Source: Phytoactinopolyspora halotolerans (GTDB lineage: Bacteria > Actinomycetota > Actinomycetes > Jiangellales > Jiangellaceae). From it: a DNA stretch of 64,000 nt. The notes beneath the pieces are model-generated. The model worked only from the letters and a program-made list of their open reading frames with translations, was not told the origin of the DNA and made no database searches. Below, piece by piece: positions 11,031-21,108 of the stretch. The position numbers and the translations under genes were made by a program. The DNA is taken from contig NZ_JAAGOA010000001.1 of assembly GCF_010550675.1 (NCBI RefSeq), forward strand, positions 186,001-250,000, read 5' to 3'. Position 1 is the stretch's first letter. Each line of letters begins with the position of its first letter.

Positions 11031-11951
11031 ATGACTGGGTCTGGTCGCGCCGATCATCCGCCACAGGACGGTGCCGCGGTGCCGGTCTGCTACCGGCATA
11101 CGGATCGCGAGACCTATATCCGATGCTCGCGGTGTCACCGGTTCATCTGCCCGGAGTGCATGACGGCAGCCCCTGTGGGGTTCCAATGTCCGGAGTGCAT
11201 CCAGCAGGGTTCGAAGACGGGTCGCGAACCGCGGACCGTCCTGGGCGGACAGATACGTCAGCACGGAGACGTGATCACCAAGAGTCTGGTGGGGATCAAC
11301 GTCGCGCTCTGGTTGTTCGGCATGGTCTACAGCAGCGGTTCTGTGGTCAATTCCATCTATGCGCAATACGCGGCGCAGGTTGGATCGACCGACCTCAGTG
11401 CCCGATTCGCCCTCATCAAAGGCGTGTCCGGTGACGCACTGACGTTCGGCGTGGTGGACGGGCAGTGGTACCGGCTGCTCACGGCTGCCTTCATGCATGA
11501 CGCGTGGTGGCACATCGGCATGAACATGCTGGCACTGTGGATCCTGGGCAGCGCCTTGGAACCAGTGCTGGGTCGCTGGCGGTTCATCGCGCTGTACGTG
11601 CTGTCCGCCCTGGGCGGTTCCGCCGTGTCGCTGCTCGGCGCCGGCGACTACACGATGTCCCTGGGCGCATCCGGGGCGGTCTTCGGCCTCATGGGTGCCC
11701 TCTTCGTCGTCATGAGGCGGCTGGGGCGGGACGTCAGCGCGGTGGTCGCGATCCTGGGCATCAACGTGGTGATCGGGTTCACCGCCTCGGGAATCGACTG
11801 GCGTGCGCATCTCGGCGGCCTGGTCGCCGGAGGACTCGTGTCCTTGTTCTACGCGCACGCTCCGCGTGAACACCGGCTGATGTGGTCGATACTCGGTTGC
11901 GCCGTCGTTGGGGCAGCGATTGCGGGGACCATCATCGCGACGGTGGCGTAG
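11031..11951 (+). CDS. Rhomboid-family intramembrane serine protease with N-terminal B-box-like zinc finger
   Basis: 306 residues. The N-terminal zinc-binding module spans about residues 20-56 (CYRHTDRETYIRCSRCHRF, ICPECM, CPEC). After it come about six membrane helices with the rhomboid catalytic dyad: Ser214 in GASGAVFGLMGA and His260 in WRAHLGGLVAGG. His161 and Asn165 in HIGMNM fit the oxyanion site. Family members cleave membrane protein segments within the bilayer; the substrate here is unknown. The gene starts 12 bases after ppiA on the same strand and probably shares its transcript. Confidence 0.92.
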   Translation: MTGSGRADHPPQDGAAVPVCYRHTDRETYIRCSRCHRFICPECMTAAPVGFQCPECIQQGSKTGREPRTVLGGQIRQHGDVITKSLVGINVALWLFGMVYSSGSVVNSIYAQYAAQVGSTDLSARFALIKGVSGDALTFGVVDGQWYRLLTAAFMHDAWWHIGMNMLALWILGSALEPVLGRWRFIALYVLSALGGSAVSLLGAGDYTMSLGASGAVFGLMGALFVVMRRLGRDVSAVVAILGINVVIGFTASGIDWRAHLGGLVAGGLVSLFYAHAPREHRLMWSILGCAVVGAAIAGTIIATVA

Positions 11952-11977
11952 CGCGCGAGGAGTTCAAACGGTACGAG

Positions 11978-12052
11978 TTATCCACAGGGGTTATCCCCAC
12001 TGGGGACGAACTACAAGCGTGTAATCACAGGTGTGTAATAGTCTGTGGACAA
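11978..12052. promoter_or_regulatory. Pair of consensus DnaA boxes
   Basis: TTATCCACA at 11978-11986 and TGTGGACAA (reverse of TTGTCCACA) at 12044-12052 match the DnaA box exactly. One-mismatch copies lie at 11991-11999 (TTATCCCCA) and 12132-12140 (TTGTCCCCA). All are in the non-coding gap between the convergent rhomboid and crgA genes. Sequence match only; binding is not shown. Confidence 0.5.
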
Positions 12053-12148
12053 CCTTGTTTTCGCAGGTCATGTCGGTAACGATGCTCGGACAGGGTGCTT
12101 GATCGAGGATAATCGTCGATGACGGTTGACGTTGTCCCCAACGCAAAC

Positions 12149-12185
12149 GTCCCCATGCTGTGCGGCACGGGCACAGCATGGGGAC
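12149..12185. terminator. Bidirectional terminator hairpin between rhomboid gene and crgA
   Basis: Perfect 14-bp stem, GTCCCCATGCTGTG at 12149-12162 with its complement at 12172-12185, around a 9-base loop. It lies between two convergent genes. Confidence 0.8.
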
Positions 12186-12215
12186 GGGGCGGTCCTGGGT
12201 GGGTTGAGCCGCAGG

Positions 12216-12461
12216 CTATTTCCACTGGGTGGCGGTGATGAAACCACCGGTGATCAAGCCCATACCGATCACCAGGTTCCAGCCGCCCAGCGTTTCCATG
12301 AACCCGATCTCCTCACGGAGCAGGTAGTACACCACGATCCAGACCAAACCCAGGATGAGCAGGGTCAGCATGGTCGGGACCACCCAACGGCCAGAAGCCG
12401 TGTTGTCGCGGCGCTCTGGGGCCACGGAGTCATCCTTCTTGCGGCGGCGCAGACTCGGCAC
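12216..12461 (-). CDS. crgA: Cell division protein CrgA
   Basis: 81-residue small membrane protein that regulates septum formation in actinobacteria by interacting with FtsZ-ring and peptidoglycan-synthesis proteins. The charged N-terminus (RRRKKDD) is followed by two membrane segments, MLTLLILGLVWIVVYYLL and LVIGMGLITGGFITATQWK, with the family's terminal TQWK. Length and two-TM layout are typical. The position beside the pknB-pbpA-rodA cluster is conserved. Confidence 0.93.
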   Translation of the reverse strand: MPSLRRRKKDDSVAPERRDNTASGRWVVPTMLTLLILGLVWIVVYYLLREEIGFMETLGGWNLVIGMGLITGGFITATQWK

Positions 12462-12581
12462 GGTGGGTTCCTCTCAGGTGAAGCGGATGGTGACAGTGCG
12501 TTTCCATGAAATCAAGACGCTCGGATAGCGTAGTAGTTCATTGCTCCACTCTCTATCATCGTCCCAGGGGAGGTCCTTGCA

Positions 12582-13313
12582 GTGCCAGAGTCTGCACCTG
12601 CGCGCGGCTGGAAGATGCTGGCGCCCGTGGTTCTCGCGGCATGCGGTGCGCTCCTGGTCATCACCGCGAAGACCTCTGGAGGTACCGACCTACGCGGTAG
12701 CGAGGTCCTGGAGATGCCGGACCTCGTCCGCGCGGAGGAACGACGCGTCGAAGAACTGATCGCCGATGCGGAGAACCTGAGGTCGGAGATCGACGAGCTC
12801 ACCGAGCAACTGGGCGATAACGAGACGAAAGAGATCCAGCAGCAGCTCGAGGAGCTCCAGACCACCGCCGCGCTCGGTTCCGTCGAGGGTAGCGGCATCA
12901 CCGTGACGCTCGACGACTCGCCGCAGGCCGACACCCCCGAGCAGGATTTGGCCCCGGGTACGCACGTGGAGGATTACATCATCCATCAGCAGGACCTCGA
13001 GGCCGTGATGAATGCGCTGTGGGCCGGTGGTGCCGACGCGATGATGGTCATGGACCAGCGCATCGGCAACACGAGTACGGTCCGGTGTGTCGGTCCGGTG
13101 TTGCAGCTGGAAGGCAAGCAATACTCTCCGCCCTACACGATCTCGGCCATCGGTGACACCGACGCCATGCTCGACGCGCTCGAGCGGTCTGAAGCTGTGG
13201 AGTGGTTCCGTGCCGCCGCCGATGCGTACGGGCTGGGCTATGAGGTGGAAATGGAGGACCTGATCACTATGCCGGCATACGAAGGGTCGCGACTGTCGAG
13301 GTCGGAGTCGTGA
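12582..13313 (+). CDS. DUF881 domain protein
   Basis: 243 residues. One N-terminal membrane anchor (MLAPVVLAACGALLVITAK), a coiled-coil stretch (about residues 50-95, ERRVEELIADAENLRSEID), then the globular extracytoplasmic DUF881 domain with SGITVTLDDSP and GADAMMVMDQRI. GTG start at 12582 follows GGGGAGG at 12567-12573. Divergent from crgA. Actinobacterial DUF881 proteins cluster with division genes, but the biochemical role is unknown. The stop codon overlaps the next gene's GTG start. Confidence 0.9.
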   Translation: MPESAPARGWKMLAPVVLAACGALLVITAKTSGGTDLRGSEVLEMPDLVRAEERRVEELIADAENLRSEIDELTEQLGDNETKEIQQQLEELQTTAALGSVEGSGITVTLDDSPQADTPEQDLAPGTHVEDYIIHQQDLEAVMNALWAGGADAMMVMDQRIGNTSTVRCVGPVLQLEGKQYSPPYTISAIGDTDAMLDALERSEAVEWFRAAADAYGLGYEVEMEDLITMPAYEGSRLSRSES

Positions 13314-13927
13314 CGTCCAGGATCCTGGTTGTCGACAACTACGACAGCTTCGTCTTCAACATCGTCCAGTACCTTCAGCAGCTCGGCGCCGAATGTGAGG
13401 TTCGGCGAAACGATGACGTGCCCGGCATCGAAGGTTTTGACGGTGTGCTCCTCTCGCCCGGCCCGGGGACCCCGGAGCGAGCCGGCGTCTGCGTGGAGCT
13501 CATCCGGGAACACGCCGGCACGGTGCCCATCTTCGGTGTGTGTCTGGGGCTGCAGGCGATCGGCGTGGCTTTCGGGGCCAAAGTGGACCGCGCGCCGGAG
13601 CTGCTGCATGGTAAGACCAGCGAGGTGCATCACGCCGGCGCCGGCGCGTTCGACGGTCTCGACACTCCACTGACCGCGACCCGATACCACTCGCTCGCCA
13701 TCGAGCCGCATACCGTGCCCACCGAGCTCGAGGTGACCGCGTGGACGCAGAACGGTGTGGTGATGGGTGCACGGCACCGACAGCTCGCCGTGGAAGGCGT
13801 GCAGTTCCATCCTGAGTCAGTGCTGACCGAGGGCGGCCATCGGATGCTAGCCAACTGGCTCGCGGTGTGCGGCGACCCCGACGCCGTGACGCAGTCGGCC
13901 GGACTTGCGCCTGTGGTCTCTCGGTAA
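13310..13927 (+). CDS. pabA: Aminodeoxychorismate/anthranilate synthase glutamine amidotransferase component
   Basis: 205-residue class I glutamine amidotransferase that releases ammonia from glutamine for 4-aminobenzoate (folate) or anthranilate (tryptophan) synthesis. Nucleophile Cys78 is in FGVCLGLQAIG, and His167 and Glu169 are in GVQFHPES. The N-terminal VDNYDSFVFNIVQYL and LSPGPGTPE are characteristic. Start GTG overlaps the DUF881 stop. No synthase large subunit is nearby, so it may serve both pathways as in other actinobacteria. Confidence 0.9.
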   Translation: MTSRILVVDNYDSFVFNIVQYLQQLGAECEVRRNDDVPGIEGFDGVLLSPGPGTPERAGVCVELIREHAGTVPIFGVCLGLQAIGVAFGAKVDRAPELLHGKTSEVHHAGAGAFDGLDTPLTATRYHSLAIEPHTVPTELEVTAWTQNGVVMGARHRQLAVEGVQFHPESVLTEGGHRMLANWLAVCGDPDAVTQSAGLAPVVSR

Positions 13928-13986
13928 CACCGACCCTGGCGACCTCAGGCATATCGGACGGCGCTGAGGCTGACGTACGTACGACA

Positions 13987-14023
13987 CCGGGGTGGTAGCT
14001 GGGCAATCCAGCTACCACCCCGG
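13987..14023. terminator. Strong terminator after pabA
   Basis: Perfect 16-bp stem, CCGGGGTGGTAGCTGG at 13987-14002 and its complement at 14008-14023, with a 5-base loop, followed by TTTCTTCT. Lies between convergent pabA and pknB. Confidence 0.88.
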
Positions 14024-14064
14024 TTTCTTCTCACTATGTGTGCCCGACGCCGGTCCTGGCGCCG

Positions 14065-16038
14065 CTAGGGCGTCGGTGTCTGGCTGTTCCAATCCGACTC
14101 GCTGCCTTCGCCTCCACCGTCGTCGGCACCTTCCCCGCCACCGTTGTCGGTGCCTTCGTCGGTGCCGGTGTCGTCTCCGCCACCGTTGTCGGTGCCTTCG
14201 TCGGTGCCGGTGTCGTCTCCGCCACCGTTGTCGGTGCCCTCGTCGGTGCCGGTATCGTCACCTTGATCACCGCCGCCGCCGTTGTCTCCGCCGTCGTTAC
14301 CGTTGCCGTTCCCGTTTCCGTCGCCGTTCCCGTCGCCGCCCTCGTTGCCGTCTCCTTGATCTTCCGGCTGCTCGGCAACCCAGATGATGACGGTGCCGCC
14401 CTCGTCGATCGAAGAACCCTCTTCCGGGCTCTGCCGGAAGACCTGGCCCTCCGGGGCATCTGCGGGCTCGGTGATGACCTGGACGTTCAGGCCGCGGCGA
14501 TCCAACTCCGCCTCTGCTGACTCGCGCGACTCGCCCACCAGGCCGGGGACCTCGATCTCCTGAACGCCGGTAGAGACCGTCAGGTTCACGGTGCTATCCG
14601 GTTCCACAGATGCTCCGCCTTCGGGATCGGTCTCCAGCACCTCACCCTCGGGACGATCGCTGTCTTCCCGGCTGACGTTGCCGACGTTCAATCCTTCCTC
14701 TTGGATCATCGCCTCGGCCTCTTCCTGAGTCCGGCCGACCACCGACGGGACGATCACCATGTCCGGCTCCACGCCGACGGCGATGGTGACCGTCGATCCC
14801 TCCTCCAGTTGCTCGTTCGGCGGCGGGTCCTGGCTGAGCACCGTGCCGACCTGATCCGCGTCGTTGGTCTCCTGGGAGTCGATGGCCGGAACGAGTCCTC
14901 GGTCGGTCAACATCTCTTCGGCGACCTCGCGGGTCTCCCCGGTCAACGACGGAACGGTCACCATCGGTGGTCCGCCCGAGTTGCGGAAGATGAGGAAACC
15001 GACCAGGCCGGCTATGGCCAGCACAGCGAGGGAGCCGAGTGCCACAGCCCACCAGCTGACCCCCTTCGCCTCGTCGTCCTCGTCGATCTCGTCGCCTTCC
15101 AAGGTGTCCTCGCCGGCCACCTGGGTCTCGTCGTAGACGGGTGCGCCACCGGCCATGAGCTGCGTCGCGGCGGATGTGTCGGCGTAGGCGGCCACCGGCA
15201 GACCGGCCGCAGCTCGCTGCAGGTCGGCACGCATCTCGTAGGCACTCTGGTAGCGCTCGTCCCGACCTTTGGCCAGTGCCTTCATGACGATGGCGTCCAG
15301 CTCTGGAGGGATCGACGGGTCGAGCGCGGACGGTGGCGTGGCGTACTCGCGCACGTGTGAGACGGCGACCGACACCAGCGACTCGCCGATGAACGGAGGG
15401 CGGCCGGTGAGCAATTCGTACAGCACGCACCCGCAGGCGTACAGGTCGCTGCGCGCGTCGGCCTGTTCGCCACGTGCCTGCTCCGGCGAGATGTACTGGG
15501 CCGTGCCGACCACTGCGGCGGTCTGGGTCAGGGCCATGCCGGTGTCGGCCAGGGATCGTGCGATCCCGAAGTCCATCACCTTGACCTCGCCGGTCGTCGT
15601 GATCATGATGTTGCCCGGCTTGATGTCCCGATGCACGATGCCGGCGCGGTGGCTGTAGTCGAGTGCGTCGAGGGTGGCGCTGAGCACCTCGATGGACCGT
15701 TCGGGCAGGAACCGCACCTGGTCGCGGACCATCTCGCGCAGCGTCTGACCCTCGACGTACTCCATCACGATGTACGGGATGCGATGGCCATCGATCATGT
15801 CCTCGCCGGTGTCGTAGACCGCGACGATGTTGCGATGGTTCAGGGACGCCGCGGACTGGGCCTCCCGCCGGAACCGCGCCTGGAACGTCGCGTCCGTGGA
15901 GTGGTCCACCCGGAGCATCTTGAGCGCGACGATACGGCCGAGACGGGTATCCCGCCCCCGCCGTACCTCGGCCATGCCGCCACGGCCGATAACCTCGCCG
16001 AGCTCATAGCGATCGCCGAGGAGTTGCAGCTCGCTCAT
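14065..16038 (-). CDS. pknB: PASTA-domain serine/threonine protein kinase PknB
   Basis: 657-residue membrane kinase that senses peptidoglycan fragments and controls growth and division. The kinase domain (1 to about 275) has the Gly loop IGRGGMAEV, Lys40, HRDIKPGN (Asp138), DFG (156-158) and an activation loop with TQTAAVVGTAQY. A membrane helix follows near residue 330 (WWAVALGSLAVLAIAGLVGF). Three extracellular PASTA domains follow (VPSLTGETREVAEEML, VPSVVGRTQEEAEAMI, VPGLVGESRESAEAEL). Three is fewer than the four of mycobacterial PknB. The Gly/Asp-rich C-terminal tail has three copies of a 14-residue repeat. It is the last gene of a minus-strand operon that also holds the opposing phosphatase. 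Confidence 0.96.
   Translation of the reverse strand: MSELQLLGDRYELGEVIGRGGMAEVRRGRDTRLGRIVALKMLRVDHSTDATFQARFRREAQSAASLNHRNIVAVYDTGEDMIDGHRIPYIVMEYVEGQTLREMVRDQVRFLPERSIEVLSATLDALDYSHRAGIVHRDIKPGNIMITTTGEVKVMDFGIARSLADTGMALTQTAAVVGTAQYISPEQARGEQADARSDLYACGCVLYELLTGRPPFIGESLVSVAVSHVREYATPPSALDPSIPPELDAIVMKALAKGRDERYQSAYEMRADLQRAAAGLPVAAYADTSAATQLMAGGAPVYDETQVAGEDTLEGDEIDEDDEAKGVSWWAVALGSLAVLAIAGLVGFLIFRNSGGPPMVTVPSLTGETREVAEEMLTDRGLVPAIDSQETNDADQVGTVLSQDPPPNEQLEEGSTVTIAVGVEPDMVIVPSVVGRTQEEAEAMIQEEGLNVGNVSREDSDRPEGEVLETDPEGGASVEPDSTVNLTVSTGVQEIEVPGLVGESRESAEAELDRRGLNVQVITEPADAPEGQVFRQSPEEGSSIDEGGTVIIWVAEQPEDQGDGNEGGDGNGDGNGNGNGNDGGDNGGGGDQGDDTGTDEGTDNGGGDDTGTDEGTDNGGGDDTGTDEGTDNGGGEGADDGGGEGSESDWNSQTPTP
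14137..14262. repeat. Three tandem 42-bp repeats in the pknB tail
   Basis: Units at 14137-14178, 14179-14220 and 14221-14262 encode three copies of a 14-residue block, DDTGTDEGTDNGGG, in the extracellular tail of PknB. The first two units are identical and the third differs at three bases. Such arrays expand or contract easily between strains. Confidence 0.9.
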
Positions 16039-16161
16039 CGTTGGCCCTTTCTCACATATTCGTCGCGCTCGGGAACGCTACCGGCACTAGCATGCTCATC
16101 GCCGCGCGGTCCGTGACATCTGTTCGATAGATGAGACACGGACGACGGGCCCATCGCATTC

Positions 16162-17628
16162 TCATGCTCCCAACACCGCCTCCATCACGGCTCTGGCGAT
16201 CGGCGCGGCGAGCGCACCGCCGCCGATGTCGTCGCGGGCGGTGTCCGGTGCTTCCTCGATGACCACCGCGACGGCTACTCTCGGGTCGTCCGCAGGCGCG
16301 AACGACGTGAACCACGCATACGGCGGGCGATCCGGGTCGCTCTGAGCGGTGCCCGTCTTCCCTGCGACCTCGATCCCCGAGATCTGCGCGTTCGTTCCGG
16401 TTCCGTTCTCGACTACCTCGACCATCATCTCAGTCAACTGCTGCGCGGTATCCGGCGACACCGCACGGGAGAGTTCCTCGGGTTCGGTCTGTTCGATGGT
16501 GGAGACGAGGTCGGGGGCGAGCACCTCCCGGACGATGTACGGATCCATCAGCACGCCGTCGTTGGCGATGGCGGCCGAGACCATGGCGATCTGCAGCGGA
16601 GTCACCCGGACGTCGTACTGACCGATGGCCGAGAGGACCGTCTGTGGCTCATCCGGGTCATCGGGGAACCTGCTGGTGGCGGCGTTCATCTCGTCTTCGG
16701 TGAGCGGCTGCGCGTTGAAGCCGAACCGTTCGGCTTGATCCCGCAGCACGTCGTCACCGAGCTCGTCGCCGAGATAGGCGAAGGCGGTGTTGCAGGAGAT
16801 CCGCAAGGCATTGGTCAGCGTGGTTTCGTCATCGCTGCCGCATGCCTGGCCGCTCTGGTTGCCCAGCGTACGGTCGGTCAGCGGGAGCGGATACTCGGCT
16901 GGGCCCGGAATGACAGACTCGGCGTCGTAGTCCCCGGACTCGATCGCCGCCGCGGCTGTGACCAGCTTGAATACTGAGCCGGGCGGCAGGGTCTGGGCGA
17001 TCGCCCGATTCAGGTCCGGCTTGTCCTCGTCGTCCTTGAGAGTCTGCCAGTATTCGTTCTGCTCGCTGAACGAGTGGCTGGCCAGTGGATTCGGGTCGTA
17101 CGACGGCGTGCTGGCCATGGTCAGAATCTCACCGGTCTGAACGTCCAGAGCCACGACGGCGCCCTTGTATCCCTCCAGGCCGTCGTAGGCGGCGCGCTGC
17201 GCCTCCGAGTCGATCGTCGTCTTGACCGCACCGCCCTTGGGCTCCTCACCGGTGACGAGATCGATCAGACGACGGACGAACAGCCGGTCGTCGTCGCCGG
17301 ACAGGATGTCGTTCTGGGCCCGCTCGAGGGCCGAGCGCTGGTACTGGTACGAGTAGTAGCCGGTCACCGGCGCATACAAAGTGGCCTCCGGGTAGTTGCG
17401 GAGGAACTGGAAGTCTCCACCGACTTCCTCAGAGATCGCGATCGGCTCATCGTCGCGGGTGAGGATCGGTCCTCGTTCCCGGGCGTACTCGTCGATGATC
17501 ACTCGTCGGTTGTCCCCGCGAGAGTTCAGCTCGTCGGCCTGGAATGCCTGAATGTAGGTGATATTGACTAGCAGTGCCAGCACGAGCAGCAGGCAGCCTG
17601 CGGAGACACGTCTGATCGGCGAGTTCAT
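16162..17628 (-). CDS. pbpA: Class B penicillin-binding protein (transpeptidase) PbpA
   Basis: 488-residue monofunctional transpeptidase that cross-links peptidoglycan. One N-terminal anchor (CLLLVLALLVNITYIQAF) and an N-terminal dimerisation region precede the transpeptidase domain. Its motifs are SVFK (Ser218, Lys221), SCN (278-280) and KTG (424-426). The gene overlaps rodA by four bases, the usual pairing of a SEDS glycosyltransferase with its cognate PBP. pknB follows after 123 bases. Confidence 0.95.
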   Translation of the reverse strand: MNSPIRRVSAGCLLLVLALLVNITYIQAFQADELNSRGDNRRVIIDEYARERGPILTRDDEPIAISEEVGGDFQFLRNYPEATLYAPVTGYYSYQYQRSALERAQNDILSGDDDRLFVRRLIDLVTGEEPKGGAVKTTIDSEAQRAAYDGLEGYKGAVVALDVQTGEILTMASTPSYDPNPLASHSFSEQNEYWQTLKDDEDKPDLNRAIAQTLPPGSVFKLVTAAAAIESGDYDAESVIPGPAEYPLPLTDRTLGNQSGQACGSDDETTLTNALRISCNTAFAYLGDELGDDVLRDQAERFGFNAQPLTEDEMNAATSRFPDDPDEPQTVLSAIGQYDVRVTPLQIAMVSAAIANDGVLMDPYIVREVLAPDLVSTIEQTEPEELSRAVSPDTAQQLTEMMVEVVENGTGTNAQISGIEVAGKTGTAQSDPDRPPYAWFTSFAPADDPRVAVAVVIEEAPDTARDDIGGGALAAPIARAVMEAVLGA

Positions 17629-19013
17629 GGCACTCTCACCACTTGGGTCACGGCGTCGTCGGTGAAGGTGGGCTTATCCGTGGGCGCCGGCCTGCGGGCA
17701 GCGTCGGAGAGCCGGATCAGCAGCGCGACGAGCACCCAGTTCATCACCAGCGACGACCCGCCAAGAGCCAGGAACGGCGTGGTCAGACCGGACATCGGGA
17801 TGAGTCGCGTGACGCCGCCGAGGACGACGAAGACCTGAAGCAACAGGCCGGTCGCCAGACCCGCGGCGAGCAGCTTGCCGAACGGGTCACGCAGCACCAG
17901 GGAGGCACGCAGGCCACGTGAGACCAGCAACGCGTAGAGAAGGATGATGGCGGTCAATCCGGCGAGGCCCAGCTCCTCACCCAGCGCAGCGCCGATGAAG
18001 TCGCTCTCCGCGATCGGGATCATGTCCGGGTGGCCCTGGCCGAGCCCGGTGCCGATGGTCCCGCCGTAGGCGAGGCCGAACAGCGACTGGGCGAGCTGGC
18101 CCGTGGGGTCGATGAATGGGTCGAGCCAGAGGTCGAACCGCTGGCGCACGTGCGATACCACGTTGTAGGCGGCATAGATGCCGAAGCCGATGAGCATCAG
18201 GCCGAGGATGATCCAGGAGATCCGCTCGGTGGCGATGTAAATGAGCAGCACAAAGCTACCGAACAGCAGCACCGACGGGCCCACGTCGTTCTGCACCGTG
18301 AGGATCCCGAGCGCGGTAAGCCAGACGATGAGGATCGGCCCGAGGTCGCGGGCGCGCGGTAGGTCGACGCCGAGGAAACGTCGGCCGGCCAGCGCAAGCG
18401 CATCCCTGGTCTGCACCAGGAATCCGGCGAAAGCGATGGTGAGTACGATCTTCGCGGCCTCATTGGGCTGGAAGCTCATCCCTCCGACCCGGATCCAGAT
18501 CTGGGCGCCCCGGATCGAGTGCCCGATGATCGGCATCAACGGAAGGATGAGCAAGACCAGGCCGGTGAGACCCATGAGGTAGGGATAGCGTGCCAGAATC
18601 CGGTGGTCTCGGATCAGGAAGAGCACGGTGATGAACAGGGCGACGCCGACCAGCATCCAGGTGAGCTGCGTCGTCGCGTGGGAGGAGTCATCGGCCAGGT
18701 CGAGGCGGTGAATCATCGCCAGACCGAGTCCACATAGCGTCACCACGATCGGCAGAATCACGGGATCGGCGTATGGCGCTCGGATCCGGATCACGATGTG
18801 AGCGACACAGGAGACGACGAAGAAGCCGCCTAGATACGCCATGGCGTCGGCGGGTACCTCGCCGAGCGCGCCGAGATCGACGTTGACGTAGGCGAAGGTA
18901 GAGATACCGACCGCGAAGATCAGTAGCAGCAACTCGGTGCCGCGGCCCCGGCGCGGCACCACCGCCTCATCATCGGTGGCCTCGCTCCGCGGCAGGCGCT
19001 GATTCAGGCTCAC
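17625..19013 (-). CDS. rodA: SEDS-family peptidoglycan glycosyltransferase RodA/FtsW
   Basis: 462-residue polytopic protein with about 12 membrane helices that polymerises lipid II into glycan strands. Family motifs are visible: QPNEAAKIVLTIAFAGFL, NDVGPSVLLFGSFV, and GLAYGGTIGTGLGQGHPDMIPIAESDFI near the conserved ESDFIGAALGEELG. The C-terminal signature is IPMSGLTTPFLALGGSSL. The GTG start directly abuts the pstP stop (TGAGTG) and its stop overlaps pbpA, so the three are translationally linked. Called RodA by its place in the pknB operon. Confidence 0.95.
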   Translation of the reverse strand: MSLNQRLPRSEATDDEAVVPRRGRGTELLLLIFAVGISTFAYVNVDLGALGEVPADAMAYLGGFFVVSCVAHIVIRIRAPYADPVILPIVVTLCGLGLAMIHRLDLADDSSHATTQLTWMLVGVALFITVLFLIRDHRILARYPYLMGLTGLVLLILPLMPIIGHSIRGAQIWIRVGGMSFQPNEAAKIVLTIAFAGFLVQTRDALALAGRRFLGVDLPRARDLGPILIVWLTALGILTVQNDVGPSVLLFGSFVLLIYIATERISWIILGLMLIGFGIYAAYNVVSHVRQRFDLWLDPFIDPTGQLAQSLFGLAYGGTIGTGLGQGHPDMIPIAESDFIGAALGEELGLAGLTAIILLYALLVSRGLRASLVLRDPFGKLLAAGLATGLLLQVFVVLGGVTRLIPMSGLTTPFLALGGSSLVMNWVLVALLIRLSDAARRPAPTDKPTFTDDAVTQVVRVP

Positions 19014-20630
<1,617 letters not shown>

Positions 20631-20637
20631 CGCCAGC

Positions 20638-21105
20638 CTACTTCCGCAGCTCTACTACGGTCTTGCCGAGGCGGAACCTGCTCTTGACGTTGACCGGCGT
20701 GCTGCGGGTGAGCCGCTCGTGGCCGACGTAAGTGCCGTTCGTCGACCCGAGGTCTTCCACGTACCACTGTCCCTCGTGGAACCTCAGGCGAGCGTGCTGC
20801 GTGGAGATGTACTCATCGGCCAGGGGAAGCGTGCAGTCGTCGCCCCTGCCGAAGGTGACCGGCGCTCCGTGCAGAGGGACGGAGCGACCCGTGTCTGGAC
20901 CTTCGACGATGACGACCCTGGAGGGCAGGCCCTTGCCCGCCTTCGGCTGTTTCGACTGACGAGCTGCGGCGCGGGACTGTTTCGGCGGCTTCGGTGGTCT
21001 AACGCCGAACAGGTCCGCCCGCATCGCTGACGTGACCGAGAGCACAAGGAGCCAGAGTACGGCGAGGAAGCCGAGCCTGATAACCGTCAGGGTTAGCTCA
21101 GACAC
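20638..21105 (-). CDS. fhaB: FHA-domain membrane protein FhaB (FipA)
   Basis: 155 residues. N-terminal membrane helix (LGFLAVLWLLVLSVTSAM), basic linker, then an FHA domain that binds phosphothreonine: VTFGRGDDCTLPLADEYIS, QHARLRF and DLGSTNGTYVG. In mycobacteria this protein links kinase signalling to the divisome. It is separated from fhaA by three bases and from pstP by seven, so it is part of one operon. Confidence 0.94.
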   Translation of the reverse strand: MSELTLTVIRLGFLAVLWLLVLSVTSAMRADLFGVRPPKPPKQSRAAARQSKQPKAGKGLPSRVVIVEGPDTGRSVPLHGAPVTFGRGDDCTLPLADEYISTQHARLRFHEGQWYVEDLGSTNGTYVGHERLTRSTPVNVKSRFRLGKTVVELRK

Positions 21106-21108
21106 CCC

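Noticed and set aside
14038-14520. Plus-strand frame with Val/Gly/Ala repeats opposite the pknB tail.
   Set aside because: It mirrors the 42-bp repeats of pknB in another frame and has no independent support.
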